DNA of 64,000 bases, taken from assembly GCF_035222275.1 (NCBI RefSeq), contig NC_085884.1, positions 4,030,001-4,094,000 on the forward strand. Direction: 5' to 3'. This document shows positions 20,366 to 31,714 of this stretch, piece by piece (the first letter of the stretch is position 1; every line of letters begins with the position of its first letter). The translations under genes were made by a program, and so were the position numbers. Under the pieces are notes generated by a model. It made no database searches. It was not told the origin of the DNA and saw only the letters and a list, made by a program, of their open reading frames with translations. This DNA comes from Podospora bellae-mahoneyi (Eukaryota > Ascomycota > Sordariomycetes > Sordariales > Podosporaceae).

Positions 20366-21580
20366 TCAATCAACATCCTCGTCAGCCTCCACCTTTGCCC
20401 CCTCCAACTTCTTCCTCGCCTCCTCCACCATCTTATCTTCATTGACTTTCCCATTCTTCGAGTCCTCCCCGTCCTCCCTTATCTCAACATCATCCGCCAA
20501 CGGCGCCCCCTGTTCCCCCTCCAAAGCCCCCGACCTCTTCTTCAACGCCTCAATCGCAGCCGGCTTCAAGCTCCCATCCTCATTGACATCCCCCTTCAGG
20601 TGCAGTGTAAACAACACCACCAGGTAAACCTGCTTCGTCTTTTTGTTGCGGAGGACATACCTAAGCTGGTGTGAGCGTTTGACCTTGTTACTATCAATCT
20701 TCGTTTCAGCACTTGCTGCTTTCCCACGGTGCAAGGGGCACAACAAGGTTGAAAAGTGTAAAGAGACATACCTCAACCCCTGCCCATCCCAATACCTCAT
20801 AATCCCCAACCCAAACCCAGGCAACCTCAACGCAAACTCCCCAAAGTCAATGTAAGGGTTATAAAAATCAACCGCATACTCCCTTCCATACTCCCAAACC
20901 CACCTCTCCAGATTCTCCCCCTTCAACCCCCACTTCATCCTCTCCCTGCCCTCCCGTGGAACCCCCCTCTCAATTCTCCATTTTTCATCCCCCCCTTCCT
21001 CAACCCAAATCCCGCCCTTCTTTGGGTCATCCTCCACCCCAGGCCCAACATGCACAGCATTAAAGCTACTCAACCCAGCTCCATACAGATACGGCGTGTC
21101 GGCGTACGGATCCCCCTCCAACCCGGGATCAACCCACCACTTGACAATCCTCATCGCCGCCCCGAACCCAGGCGGGAGTCTGTCACGGATAGGATGGTCA
21201 AAGTCATTCCCGAACTGCAGGTCCCCTCCTTTTACACCAATGTCATCATCATCTTCAATCTCCTCCCCTTCATCATCCTCCGCTTCCCCGATCTCGTTCC
21301 TGTGTGACTCGTCCCTCTCCGGAGCGTGAAGCTTAAACTTGAAAGCGATCGAGTACTGGTCATTATTGGACTTGTGCGGCTCCTGCTCGAAATAGGGGGA
21401 GGTTCTGGGAGCAGTGGGGGGGACAGAGCGGTGGTAGTTTTGGATGCGGACGTTGAGGCTAGCAGAAATCAAATCGGACGAGATGGTGGTTGGGGTGGGA
21501 GAGTTGACGTTGACGAGCTGGTGGGTCGACAGGTCGTAGGACGGCCCGGCTGTGACGCGGAGCACGTATTTGTCTGCCAT
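20366..21580 (-). CDS. DUF1769-type conserved fungal protein
   Basis: Exons 21580-20772 and 20660-20366, with a 111-bp intron (GTATGT...TTAG), give 367 aa. The intron is a multiple of three and has no stop, so retaining it would insert 37 residues. The spliced form joins GQGLR to YVLRNKKTK, which restores a continuous beta-strand-like region. Recognisable parts are KYVLRVTAGPSYD at the N-terminus, an acidic Glu/Asp run around residue 110, then DHPIRDRLPPGFGAAMRIVKWWVDPGLEGD, YLYGAGLSSFN and a WVWEYGREYAVDFYNPYIDF block. These are features of a conserved fungal family of unknown function (DUF1769). No signal peptide or membrane helix is seen. The C-terminus is Lys/Glu-rich and ends EADEDVD. 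Confidence 0.75.
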   Translation of the reverse strand: MADKYVLRVTAGPSYDLSTHQLVNVNSPTPTTISSDLISASLNVRIQNYHRSVPPTAPRTSPYFEQEPHKSNNDQYSIAFKFKLHAPERDESHRNEIGEAEDDEGEEIEDDDDIGVKGGDLQFGNDFDHPIRDRLPPGFGAAMRIVKWWVDPGLEGDPYADTPYLYGAGLSSFNAVHVGPGVEDDPKKGGIWVEEGGDEKWRIERGVPREGRERMKWGLKGENLERWVWEYGREYAVDFYNPYIDFGEFALRLPGFGLGIMRYWDGQGLRYVSLHFSTLLCPLHRGKAASAETKIDSNKVKRSHQLRYVLRNKKTKQVYLVVLFTLHLKGDVNEDGSLKPAAIEALKKRSGALEGEQGAPLADDVEIREDGEDSKNGKVNEDKMVEEARKKLEGAKVEADEDVD

Positions 21581-21609
21581 TTGTAAGAACCTACCTACAC
21601 TGGCGTTGC

Positions 21610-21646
<37 letters not shown>

Positions 21647-22018
21647 GATGATGATGATGATGATGTGGTGTGTTCAAAATGGTGATGGGTTATTGAAGAT
21701 GGGGGAGTATTGACTGGCCGCTCAGGGATACAGGCAGTTATTTAACAACAGAACTGACTGAAAAGCAGCTTGAGTGCACCCGTCATCAAGGTCGCCCAAA
21801 ATTAATGACGTCGTCGGGCACTATCAATCGCCCCACATGTGATATTCAGGGACCAGCTCGCGCAGCCAATCAGATCAAGACAATTCTCGCCGGGTCTTCA
21901 GATCGGGAAACTGACCAACAGGTGACAACTGTTGGCACAGGCTTCTCTATGTATTCAGCGCTCCCCTATTACTTAGCATATAACAAGTCTACCATATCAT
22001 ACAGTCGTCACCAACCAT
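21581..22018. other. intergenic
   Basis: 5' region of the DUF1769-type gene and 3' region of RPN2, both on minus. It contains the TTG/ATG microsatellite listed separately. No gene is seen. Confidence 0.5.
21611..21665. repeat. compound trinucleotide microsatellite (TTG)n(ATG)n
   Basis: About a dozen GTT units run directly into six to seven GAT units, 30 bp upstream of the DUF1769-type start codon. Such tracts are length-variable and here would sit in the gene's 5' leader. Confidence 0.9.
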
Positions 22019-25000
22019 CTACTCCTCATCCTCGGCATCGGTAAAGTACTCAAAGTCCGCGGGCTTGGGCGCCTCCTCATCACCCTCATTGTCCTCATCA
22101 ACAGCCGTCAACACACCCGCAGCTGCCGCCGCTCCGCTTCCGTCGCCACCAGCAGTCGAGGAAGAACGTCCCTGCGGTATCTCCCGAGCAGCCTGGGCAG
22201 AAAGGCGGAGAATCTCGTTAAGCTCGCTGCCCAATCCCGCCCGGCTACGGGCAGCTTCCATGCTCTGCAGCAATTGCGTGGCTGACGTCTGGACACCACC
22301 TCGCCCGGCCTGCGCGCCAACCACGGGAGCTCTCTCGGTCGTCACCTTCTTCAGCTTCTCCTCAATCAACGTCTTGGGCTCGTCGGGCTGCGTGTCGTGG
22401 AGCAAGAGGGGGCCACCGGTAGGCTAGAAACATATTAACACCTATCATAACAAAGAATTGTGCAGACAAACATACCTTCTTGACGGGCTTGTAACGTCCC
22501 GTCGGGAAGCTGATGTACTTGAACTGGCCTGGAAGAACACGAGACATGTTCTCAACCTCGTAGCCAACCTTCTCCTTCTCCGCCTTCTTCTTGGAGTCGA
22601 CCGAGCCTTCTCTCTCAGCCCCGGTCTCCTCCTTCTTGTCCTTGGGCTCCTCCGTCTTGGCCTTCTTGTCCTCGTCCACATCCATCTTGTCTCCAGCGGC
22701 GGGGGCAGGAGTCTTGGCAAGGGTAGGAGTATCAATATCCATGCTCTCACGACGCTGGGCACGCTCCTTCTTCTGAGCGCGACGCTTGGCCTGTGCTGTG
22801 GTGGACAAGATGGCAGTTGCAATGAGCGCCGGCCCCTCCTCGGTCTTGACTTCTTGCTCTGGGGGATAGTCAAACAGGCTCGGGCGAGTGTTGCAGTGAA
22901 ATTTGAAGCTGGGGATCTCGAGGTCGTGATCAAGTCCTATGATGGAGGTGGGCACAAAGCTCAGCGACAGGAAGTGGGTGAAGGGGAACCAGTACCAGTA
23001 CTGCGTGAAGACGGCCATGCCCACAATGCCGGGCATGTTGAGGTTGCCAGTCTGAGTCTGGAGACCAACCGAGCAGTTGCGGCCGCCAGCATCCAGAATA
23101 CCCATGGCAACGGCGGCACCAAACTTGGTCATGGCATCCTCATGACGATCGCCAACAACCTTCTTGAGAGTCTTTCTGATGGCGGCAACCTTGGGGTTCA
23201 TGACCTCGTTCTGCTGAATCATGATCATGGACAAGGCGATCAGGGCGCCCTGGCGGACAAAGTCGGTAGGATCCTTCATCATGGGCTCGAGCAGGTCGAT
23301 GGCCTCATCCAGACCGGTGCCGGCGCATGAGATACCCAGAGCCATGGCGGAGCCGTACCGGACGTGAGGGTTGTAGGATTCAGCAAGGAGCTCCACCATC
23401 CGGGGAACACTTCCGGGCTTGCGGAAGAGGATGAAACCAAGAGACATGACGGCGATACGACGCACATCGTCGTTCACGTCGCTGACAGCAAGGTGAAGGA
23501 GCTTGCGAATGGCCTTGTTGCTTCCAGTACCGCAGTAGGCCATGGCAACCGTGAGCACACCTCCATAGCGCAGCGTCGGGTCGGGGTCGGCAAGAAGGCC
23601 CTCAATCATGACATCGGCATTTTCCTGTTGCCCAAACATGATGAGGGCCATGCCTAGAGCAAGACCGCGGACAATCTTCTCGTGGGTGGTTTCGTGGGCA
23701 TAGGTAAACATGGTCTCCACGGCCTTGGCGTTTCCGGTGCCCAACATGATCAAGCCCATGGCCAACCCAACAGCCTCACCGTTGAGGGCAGAATCGGCAA
23801 AGAGGACCTTGGTAAGATCCTCAAAGATCTGCTCGTCACCCGTGGCCATGCCAGCGATGCCAAGACCCAAGGCACCGCCGTGCTGGATGACTTCTTCCTC
23901 GGCACCGTTGAACTGGCCACGCAGATATTCAAGAGCATCAGCGCCATGGTTGGCGTGGATGAGACCATAGGCGTAAAGAGCGCCGCCCTGGCTAAAGATG
24001 GAGCCACCGCTGCTGACTCCAGTCTGCTTAGGAAGATAGGGCTCCAGCAGCTTGCGGGACTGGGTGATGTTGCCGCGGTGAATGACACCGAGAGCAGCCG
24101 TAGCAGTGAACTTGGACCAGTTGATGGCCTTGCCAAGCCAGTCCAGGTTGTCACGGAAGAATTTGTCGTTGGTGGTGCCGGCATTCATGAAAGCATTGCA
24201 GAAAGTCACAGCCGTGTGGAAGATGGAGTTACGACCTTCCAGGCTGTCCCGGACCTTGTTCAGAATGGAGATGTCTGTGTGGTTATTGCGATAGAGGAAT
24301 TCGAGGTTGAGCTTGATCGCCTTGCTGCCATCGAGGATGGAACGAATATTCCTGTAAACCTTGGCCGTCTCCTCGGAGAGTTGCTCCTCTTCCGAGCCTT
24401 CTTGGCTCTCGAGTAGAGCCTCTTCTTCGGCAGGGCCATCCTCGGTCGCAGTCGCTGGGGGCTCGGGCGCTCTGCCGGACGGAAGAGACTTGAGCACCTT
24501 GCCCAAGAACTCCTGGGTGGCGTTGTCGTAAAGATCAAATGCGATTTGATAAGCAATAGCAATCGAATTCGGGTCGCCCTTGGTTACTAGTTGCCTAATC
24601 ATCTTGTCGGCCTCCTCGTCCGAGTCAAGGTGAACCACACACTTGGCGATGGCAAAATAGTCTGGGTTAGGGATCTCGCTAAGAAGATCCAGGATCAGGC
24701 GCAGGATCTCGGTTCTCAGGCCACGCTCCTGGACAATGTCCATGGAGATCTTGAGAAGATAGTCCATGAGCTCCTCGGCTGGGCTCTGTGTGCTATCCTT
24801 GGACTGCTTGCCCTCCTCGCTGGCCCGCTTGATGACCCTGCGGAGAACCTCGAGGTTCTTGGCCTCCACAGCGATACCAACAACCTGTCTGTATTTTCCC
24901 TGCTTCAAGCAGCTCTCAAAGAGACGCTCGATGACATTTTGAAGGGCTTTTTGGGTGCTGCTGTCGGTGATTTGGACGACCGAGTTGGAGCGCCCCTCCT

Positions 25001-25609
25001 TGGTTGGCTGGAAAGTGGGGTCCAGGATAGTGTTGTCGGTCGAGGCACGCGAGAGGAAAGACTTGGGTGGCAAGGTCGACTGGGAGAAGGGCGTGGTTGG
25101 CGAGATCAAGGCAGAGCCGTCGATGGAACCAGTGCCAAAGGTGGTTTCTAGAGAGATGTTGGCCTTGCTCTGTTTCGAAGGGACATGGCGGGCCGACGAG
25201 ACGGCAATGTACTGATCGACGCACTTGGAGAGGATAGTCTCCTCGAACTCGCCAGGAGCATCGAAGTTGAACAGGGGCCCGGCGGCCAAGGCAAAAGTCA
25301 TGCTCTCATTATAAGCCTGGAGATGGAAATAAACCTTGGCCAAAACGAGGGCAGCGAGGCGACGCTCGGGGAAGGACTCGTCCTCGTAAAGGGCCTCACT
25401 GTGTGGCTCAAACACAAACGATCAGCTTAGATCGGCAAGACACAGCGCGGTCGATACACAATCACGTACATTTGACTCAACGAACTGGCAACCTCGGTCC
25501 AAACAGTGTCGATGTCGTCGTTGAGAGTCTTGAGGGCGAAGACCTTGAGCTCGGGCTCCTCGTCAGTGAGAAAAGCCAACACTCCGCTGGCTGTAACGAG
25601 GCCTGGCAT
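22019..25609 (-). CDS. RPN2: 26S proteasome regulatory subunit RPN2 (PSMD1)
   Basis: Exons 25609-25470, 25398-22476 and 22423-22019, with introns of 71 bp (GTACGT...CAG) and 52 bp (GTATGT...TAG), give 1,155 aa. The N-terminus MPGLVTASGVLAFLTDEEPE, then IEALYEDESFPERRLAALVLAKVYFH, are typical of RPN2. The centre (about residues 430-800) is an array of PC repeats, such as LGLGIAGMATGDEQIF, GEAVGLAMGLIMLGTGN and VRGLALGMALIMFG, which form the toroid. A charged Lys/Glu insert follows near residue 890, and the C-terminal tail is acidic (FEYFTDAEDEE). The protein is the largest base subunit of the 19S regulator and holds the docking site for the ubiquitin receptor RPN13 near its C-terminus. Each exon join restores conserved family sequence, for example YKPVKK to PTGGPLLLHDTQPDEPKTL. 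Confidence 0.97.
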
Positions 25610-27015
25610 TGTGTTCGATGCGCTTCGATGTCGAGGGGGGGGGGGCGGGGTAGTGATTGTATTTCAATATCTCAGCGAGGATTTCGCAGATCAAGACTCG
25701 AAAGTAAGCTGCGCGCTAAGAGTCGAGATGGATGATGTGGTGTTGAGAATGTGGTGTTGTTGAAGCTTCGTTGCTTGGAGCTTGTTGTTTGGCAGCGGCG
25801 CTTTCCAGGTTGGAGTCCAGTCCACGTCAGGAGCTCTGCCTGCCTGCCTGCCTCGCCCAGGCTTGGCCTTGGGCTTGTCTGGGACAAGGGCCGGGAGAGG
25901 CCAAGGCTGATGTTAGTCAGCGGGTCAGCCAATCAATGGCCAGTTCGGAAGCTTATATTTTGCGCTCCGCCATCTGGTGGTCCATGCTCCCCCCAGCTTT
26001 GTCATAAGGCTGGATGGACAGCCGGGGCAGCTGGGGTCGCTGAGTGCGACAGCTGTCCACTGCGACCGGAAACTTTTGTGTTTGTCGGCTTTTGGCTTTT
26101 GGCTGTGACGGGAGCCTCTTGCAGTCAATCAGTCTATATCTCCCTTGTACACCGTAACACTCAACTTCGGTCAGCTCAAGCTGGTGCAGAGCTGGATGAG
26201 TGGATCCTTGAATGTAGACAGCGTGTATCTGTACTGATCTCAGGGCACGCCATTGCCCCTGACCTCGTGAGTTGTGCCTCTGGACGGCATCGATGCCGGA
26301 AGCGGGAAAAAACGCACTGTTAGGCCGTGATTTGAGAAATCCCTCCCCCCCTCGACACGAGAGAGCAACAGACATACCGATACCTACCGTATGCGCGCGG
26401 ACGGACCAGGTCCCAGCCCAGCAAGCGACTCCACAATCCACTCGGCGGACCTGCGTTTGGCACAAGGCGTTTGCACACATCAACCTTTTTCCTAGCTCGC
26501 CATCCTCCCCAGCCCCCATGACGCCCATATCGTGATAAACACGCCCGCGCTCCCCTACCTAAATCCTGTCGCCCCGCTCATCCCCTCCTCCCATCGCCTG
26601 TTGCGCCCCATGGCCCGCGTCGCGTGGTGATGTGCGACTGAATCCGAGAGAACGAACCGACGTGTCTGTCTGGCTGCGCATCAAGAGCAACGACGGAGAT
26701 GCGATGACCACCAGCTACAGCTACACATCCCGAACCTACCATCCATCCATCCCATTGCTCCTTTGTGCGCGCCCCGAAATCGCGCCCCGATCCTGTCGCC
26801 AGCGCCGTCGCCGTCGCATCGCTATTGTCTGGAATAAAGGAACATGCAAGAGACGGGCCATCAGCTGAAGTGAGCGCAGAGAGCAGAGAGCAGAGAGCAG
26901 AGAGCAGAGAGCGGAGAGCAGAGAGCAGAGAGCAGAGAGCAGAGAGCAAGGTTGGAAGTAGAGAGAGACGACAGATAAGAACAATCAAGACGTTATATCA
27001 GAGCTGTGGTTCAAG
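25610..27015. other. intergenic, about 1.4 kb, divergent promoters
   Basis: Shared 5' region of RPN2 (minus) and the capping triphosphatase (plus). It holds a run of ten or more G at about 25636-25647 and the GAGCAGA array at 26872-26948. No further gene is supported. Confidence 0.5.
26872..26948. repeat. heptamer tandem array (GAGCAGA)n
   Basis: About ten tandem copies of a 7-bp unit, GAGCAGA, with rare changes (GAGCGGA). It ends about 70 bp upstream of the ATG of the capping triphosphatase gene. It is a purine-only minisatellite in the probable 5' leader or core promoter. Confidence 0.9.
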
Positions 27016-29690
27016 ATGGATCTCAGGGTCATGCTGAACGACAATGGGCCTGCTGCCTCGACACCCAGCAAGCCGCCACAACCACCAACACTGCAGCCAG
27101 CACCGCAGCACCACCAGCAACAGCACCACCATCAGCAGCAGATGCATCCACAGCCGACGCTGCCATCGACGCCGATCCAAACAAACCCCCACCAGTCGTT
27201 CCGTGACTACGGCCAGCAGCCTCAGCCATCCCCGAGCCGTCACGTATCGCACGACTACGGCGCCCAACAGCGGGCACCATCGGGCGCCTTCGCATCGCCG
27301 CCTCCCTATCCGAGCGCAGGTCCATATGGCGCCGGTCGACCACCTCCACCATCTATCCAGCCGATGCCAATGCCACCAGCCGAGCTCCGGTCGCCGAGCA
27401 TGAGCTCCGGGCCCGTCCCGTCCCCGTATCGGCAGACACCAGGCTCCTCCTCAATCAGCACGGCGAGCGGCTACCCTTTCCCACCACAGCAAGCCCCCCC
27501 CAGCCCTGTGCAACGACACCAGTATACGCCGACCAGCGCCTACCCCAGAGAAGGCTACGGCCAGCCGACGGGTGTTGCTGGTATGACAGGGCCGCCTTCT
27601 TCGTATATGCAAGGATCGCACGTTCCGCAGACGCCTCCGGTTGGCACTCCGGGCGGGCCACACGCCTATGTCCAACGATCGCACTCGGCCCATTCGACGC
27701 CGACACCGACGTCAGCACACAGCCAACCGGCACAATATGGCGCGCCTTTTGTGCAAGGCAGTCCCGTGGCAGCCCCCCATCCGCTTCCGCAGCCGGACCT
27801 GCAGCGACAATCCTCGCTGCCACCCACGCCGGGAGGGGGAGCAGGTGCCGTCCCTCTGTCGGCGCGCCCTGCGCAGGTGTCAACAGGGTACGGCCAGCCG
27901 ACCAGTCCGTACGGACAACGGCTGCCAGCTCCAAGCTTCCACGGGCACTCGACACCACACACCTCTCCACCACCTCCTCCACCTTCCCTGCCCCGGAACT
28001 CGAGCGTCCAAAGTTCAGGCCAGCATGACCCACACAGTCGAGACTCAGTAGGCCGGGGCCCACCTTCACACGGTGACAGAGACCGGAGCCTTAGCGTCAG
28101 TCCCAAAACTCGAGTCCCCAGTTTGCCAAGCAGTTCTGGCCATCCTCGTTCTGTTTCCGACTTTGATTCTCGTATTATTAATCCCCCCATCCATCCGCCA
28201 CCACCTACCACCACCATGGCCCCGATTGCAGAACAGGATGCCGCGCGAGACCGCGCCTCGACTCCCGCCAAGCGCAAACTCGCTGAGCGCGAGCTTCGAC
28301 CCGACGAACTCGAAAACCGCGATACGCGACCGCCTCCGCTGCGAGACTCCAGCGGCCGCCCTGCACTCGTCGATGCCGGCGCCGTTCCCTTGAATGCGCG
28401 ACGAGCCATGGTTGCGCCCGAGAAAAAGAGGAGAAAAGTGTACACACAACCGCCCGTCTGGGCGCAGTCCCAGGACGGCCGTCCACTGCACAAGGCCAAC
28501 AGCATCTTATTCCACCCCGTCCCCTTCTCCGGCTCGGTATCTCATCAGACCAACGGCACCAAGACCGAGCCCCAGCCCAGCCGGCAAACATCCCCCGAAG
28601 AAAAACGTTCCATCGCCGCTCCCCGAGACCACCAGTCGGCACCACTACCACCACCCGGGCCCCCGCAGCCGGATGCTGCCGTGATAGCGTCGGGGCTAGG
28701 ACCATGGGAACCCAGCATCGTCAACACTGCTCTTCCCTACGACTCTTGCACCAAACACATTGCCGATTGGCTAACTCATTTTGTCCTCGGCTCACCAGAC
28801 ATCCAAGAGATGGAGGCCAGGGGTGTCAAGTTTGAGATTGAGGCGAAACTGGGCACAATAATAGACAAGGATACTTCGGAACGTCTTCGCCTACCAATAT
28901 ACACCGAGTGCGTGCTGGAAGAGGGGGAATGGGTCAAGTTTCAAAGTAGCATGTCCGAGGTAAATCTTTCGTCGCCTCCCCCCTCTTACCGCCCTTTCCA
29001 CCTGCTAACCTGTGTCTTCTTCAGTCTGAACACCGCTCCTTCAACGACTTCCTGAACGAGATGGTCAAAGAGACCCACGTGAACCGCATGCGCGTCCCGA
29101 TCGAATATCTACACCGCCGCGAAATCGACCGATTCGTCGAGCTACCTCCCGAGATCCGGGACAGGCACCTGCCCAAGTGCGTGACGAGGCTTTCTGGCCG
29201 AAAGCCACCACGGGTGAGGATCACGTACGAAAAGAAGACGAATCAGGTCTTAGCTCGTATAGTGAAGGCTCGGGTTGCGGACACCAATATCCACTTCCCG
29301 CGATCACCGCTAGATTGTCGCATTAGTATTAATCTGGAGTGGACGTGGGATGGGCCACCGCAGGTTCTGGATCAGCTGGTGAAGGAGCAGGGCGGGGGGA
29401 GTTATCAGAGGGATAAGGACCGGTTGTGTTATAAGCACCGGTTTTATCAGGTGGATTTGACGCAAGTTATATCACAGGTAAGGTTATGTTGTTATGGCAC
29501 ACTGTGGATTATGCTAACGATTTAACAGAACAAGGAGCATGAGTTGGAGGTTGAACTGGATCCGGCCGCGCTGTTTGATCAGGGGAGGAGGGCGATGGAT
29601 CAGCAGCCAAATCAGTACATGGAATTGGTGGGCGGGTTGGTGAATAATATCAGGGTGCTGGCGCACAAGGCGGCGGAGTTTCGTAGCTGA
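27016..29690 (+). CDS. mRNA-capping enzyme beta subunit, RNA 5'-triphosphatase (CET1-type)
   Basis: Exons 27016-28959, 29025-29477 and 29529-29690, with introns of 65 bp (GTAAAT...CAG) and 51 bp (GTAAGG...CAG), give 852 aa. Residues 1-560 are disordered, rich in Pro, Gln, His and Ser. The catalytic tunnel domain follows. Its first strand, KFEIEAKLGTI (about residue 613), carries the metal-binding Glu residues. The basic strand is QRDKDRLCYKHRFYQ. The last metal strand is HELEVELD, in exon 3. These correspond to the metal-dependent fungal/protozoan triphosphatase family, unlike the cysteine-phosphatase type of animals. It removes the gamma-phosphate from nascent pre-mRNA before GMP transfer, in the nucleus. 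The long N-terminus is larger than in yeast CET1 and probably mediates protein contacts (inference). Confidence 0.92.
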
Positions 29691-30290
29691 ACAGTGTATT
29701 CGATTGGTAATGTATTTTTTTGGGGGGGGCGGGGGATGAGGAGGGGGGCAAGCTTGGTGTTTTGGGATGGGGGATGGGGTTGTGGTAGATACCAGGATTT
29801 ATGGGATTTGGTCTGAATGTGAACTGCCATCTTCAATCTTTGCGAGACATCAAGATCATTTAGATGGCTGATTGTTCTTGGCTTGGCTTTGAGGTCTTTC
29901 CCTCTTCCACATCACCAAAACATCAATATCTGTTAACAAAAGTTCTAGTATCATCCTCTTACTTACATCGTTGCTCCATCCCTGGCGTCAGTCATGATGT
30001 GTCTTTTAGTTTTCCCCGATGATAGCTACCGACTTTGGAAAGTCGCATTTCTGACCCCGCGTTGCACCATCCCCATTGCATTACCCCATCCATTCTGCTT
30101 GTTTGCCGCCATCACACGCCAGTCTTGCAACATAGGCTGATATCACTCTCGGCATATAAACAGATACGTTTGCCCCTTTTCTCCAACTTTTTCTCCTCAT
30201 CGCTATCTCCAACACATTCTTCGTCTTTCACATCTGTTCCCCTCCCACAAACACACTTCACCACTGCTTCATTCTTCCGGTCAAAACACA
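29691..30290. other. intergenic, 600 bp
   Basis: 3' end of the capping triphosphatase gene and promoter of the NmrA-like gene. Positions 30150-30290 are pyrimidine-rich, as expected for a leader. A G-run of about nine lies near 29722. No gene is seen. Confidence 0.5.
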
Positions 30291-31325
30291 ATGGTCTCCG
30301 TCAAAACCGTCGCCGTCCTCGGCGTAAGTTCCTCTGTCCCCCACTCCCTCACTCTCTTGAAGACTAACGAATTCCCAGGGAACCGGCAACCTAGGCCCCT
30401 CCATAGTCCACGAACTCCTCTCAGCAGGCTTCACAGTCACAGGCCTAACCCGTTTCTCCTCTGCCAACTCCACCCCCGCCTACCCCGACAGTGTGACTGT
30501 CCACAAAGTCGATTTTGGATCTTTTGACTCCCTTAAGGATGCCTTTTCAGGCCAGGACGCTGTTGTCTCTGTGGTCGGCAGCCCAGGGGTTTCAGCCCAG
30601 AGACTAGCTGTTGACGCTGCTATTGCTGCGGGAGTGAAGAGGTTTATCCCGAGCGAGTTTGGGGTTAACACGCGGAAGGTGAGGGACAGGCCGATGGGAG
30701 CGATACTGAGGGGGAAGGTGGAGGTGGTGGATTATTTGATTGAGAGAGAGAGAGAGATTGAGTGGACGGGGGTGAGTACGGGGTTGTTTTTTGACTGGGT
30801 GAGTTTTGCCACACAACACCATAGTACAAGTTGTGGGAAAGGGATGCTGATGTTAGGTAGGGTTTGGAGAAGCACGGCTTGAGCACCATCAACCTTGACG
30901 ATAAAACATCATCCATTGTCGACTCGGGAAACGAAAAGTTTCAAGTGAGCACGCTTGCGCAGGTGGGCAGGGCGGTTGTCGGGGTTTTGAAGCATCTGGA
31001 GGAGACGAGGAATAGGTATCTCGTCACGTCGTCATTCCAGGTGTCGCAGAACGAGATTATACAGGCTGTGGAGGAGCTGACGGGGGAGAAGTACCCTGTT
31101 GTGAAGAGAGAGAGGGCGGAGGACTTGCAAAGGGCTGGGGAGGAGAAGCTTGCTGTGGGGGATTATAGGGCTTTTATTGATTTTCTGAGGGCGTATAATA
31201 ATGCGGACGGGGCAGGGAATGCGGTGGGGGAGGAGGAGAGTTCGAATGGGTTGGTTGGGTTGGAGGAGGAGGATCTGAGAGAGTGTGTGAGAGGGTGGTT
31301 GGTGAGGGCGGGGGTTATTTCCTGA
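30291..31325 (+). CDS. NmrA-like / isoflavone-reductase-like NAD(P)-binding protein
   Basis: Exons 30291-30323, 30379-30798 and 30861-31325, with introns of 55 bp (GTAAGT...CAG) and 62 bp (GTGAGT...TAG), give 305 aa. The Rossmann glycine motif VLGGTGNLGPS is formed across the first splice junction, which confirms it. Further atypical-SDR signatures are TRFSSANS at the cofactor-phosphate position (Arg suggests NADPH), DAVVSVVGS, AGVKRFIPSEFGVN and, after intron 2, INLDDKTSSIVDSGN. It lacks the YxxxK catalytic pair of classical SDRs. Members include NADPH-sensing regulators (NmrA) and reductases of phenylpropanoids and related compounds, and sequence alone does not decide between them. The product is cytosolic. 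The first exon is only 11 codons. Confidence 0.85.
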
Positions 31326-31714
31326 GTTTGAAGACGAACGGCGATATGGAGTAATGTTTCTATATCATTAATCTCAGTTTGATCCAGTCTTGGCTGATAT
31401 CATTAATCTCAGTTTGGTCCAGTCGTGGCTGATGGGTCGGAATGGCAGCATAAAGTCAGCCTCATCGTGATTCATATATGCACCACCGCCCCTCAAATCT
31501 GCCATGATTCTGCCTTGGCCTTATCCCCCCAACTTTCGCCCCCCCCCCGCTCCTACCCCAAACGAGTATTAGTAACCCTCGGGATGACCTCACTCTTGTC
31601 TTTCGACAACTCCATCGTTTTTACTCGACCAAAACTCACCCAACATTCTTTGTTTTCCCCAGCCAAGCGCTCTACATCTTTTACCGCTCAATCCTCACCA
31701 CTCCCTAGGGTAAA
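31326..31714. other. intergenic with 35-bp tandem duplication
   Basis: 390 bp between two plus-strand genes. Apart from the duplication listed separately and a C-run near 31542-31550, nothing is seen. Confidence 0.5.
31362..31431. repeat. 35-bp tandem duplication
   Basis: Two adjacent 35-bp copies (31362-31396 and 31397-31431) starting ATATCATTAATCTCAG and ending TGGCTG, differing at two positions. It lies 37 bp downstream of the NmrA-like stop codon, in the probable 3' UTR, and looks recent. Confidence 0.9.

Noticed and set aside
22458-23330. 290-codon plus-strand frame opposite RPN2
   Set aside because: It is a shadow of the RPN2 coding strand; GC-rich third positions keep antisense frames open.
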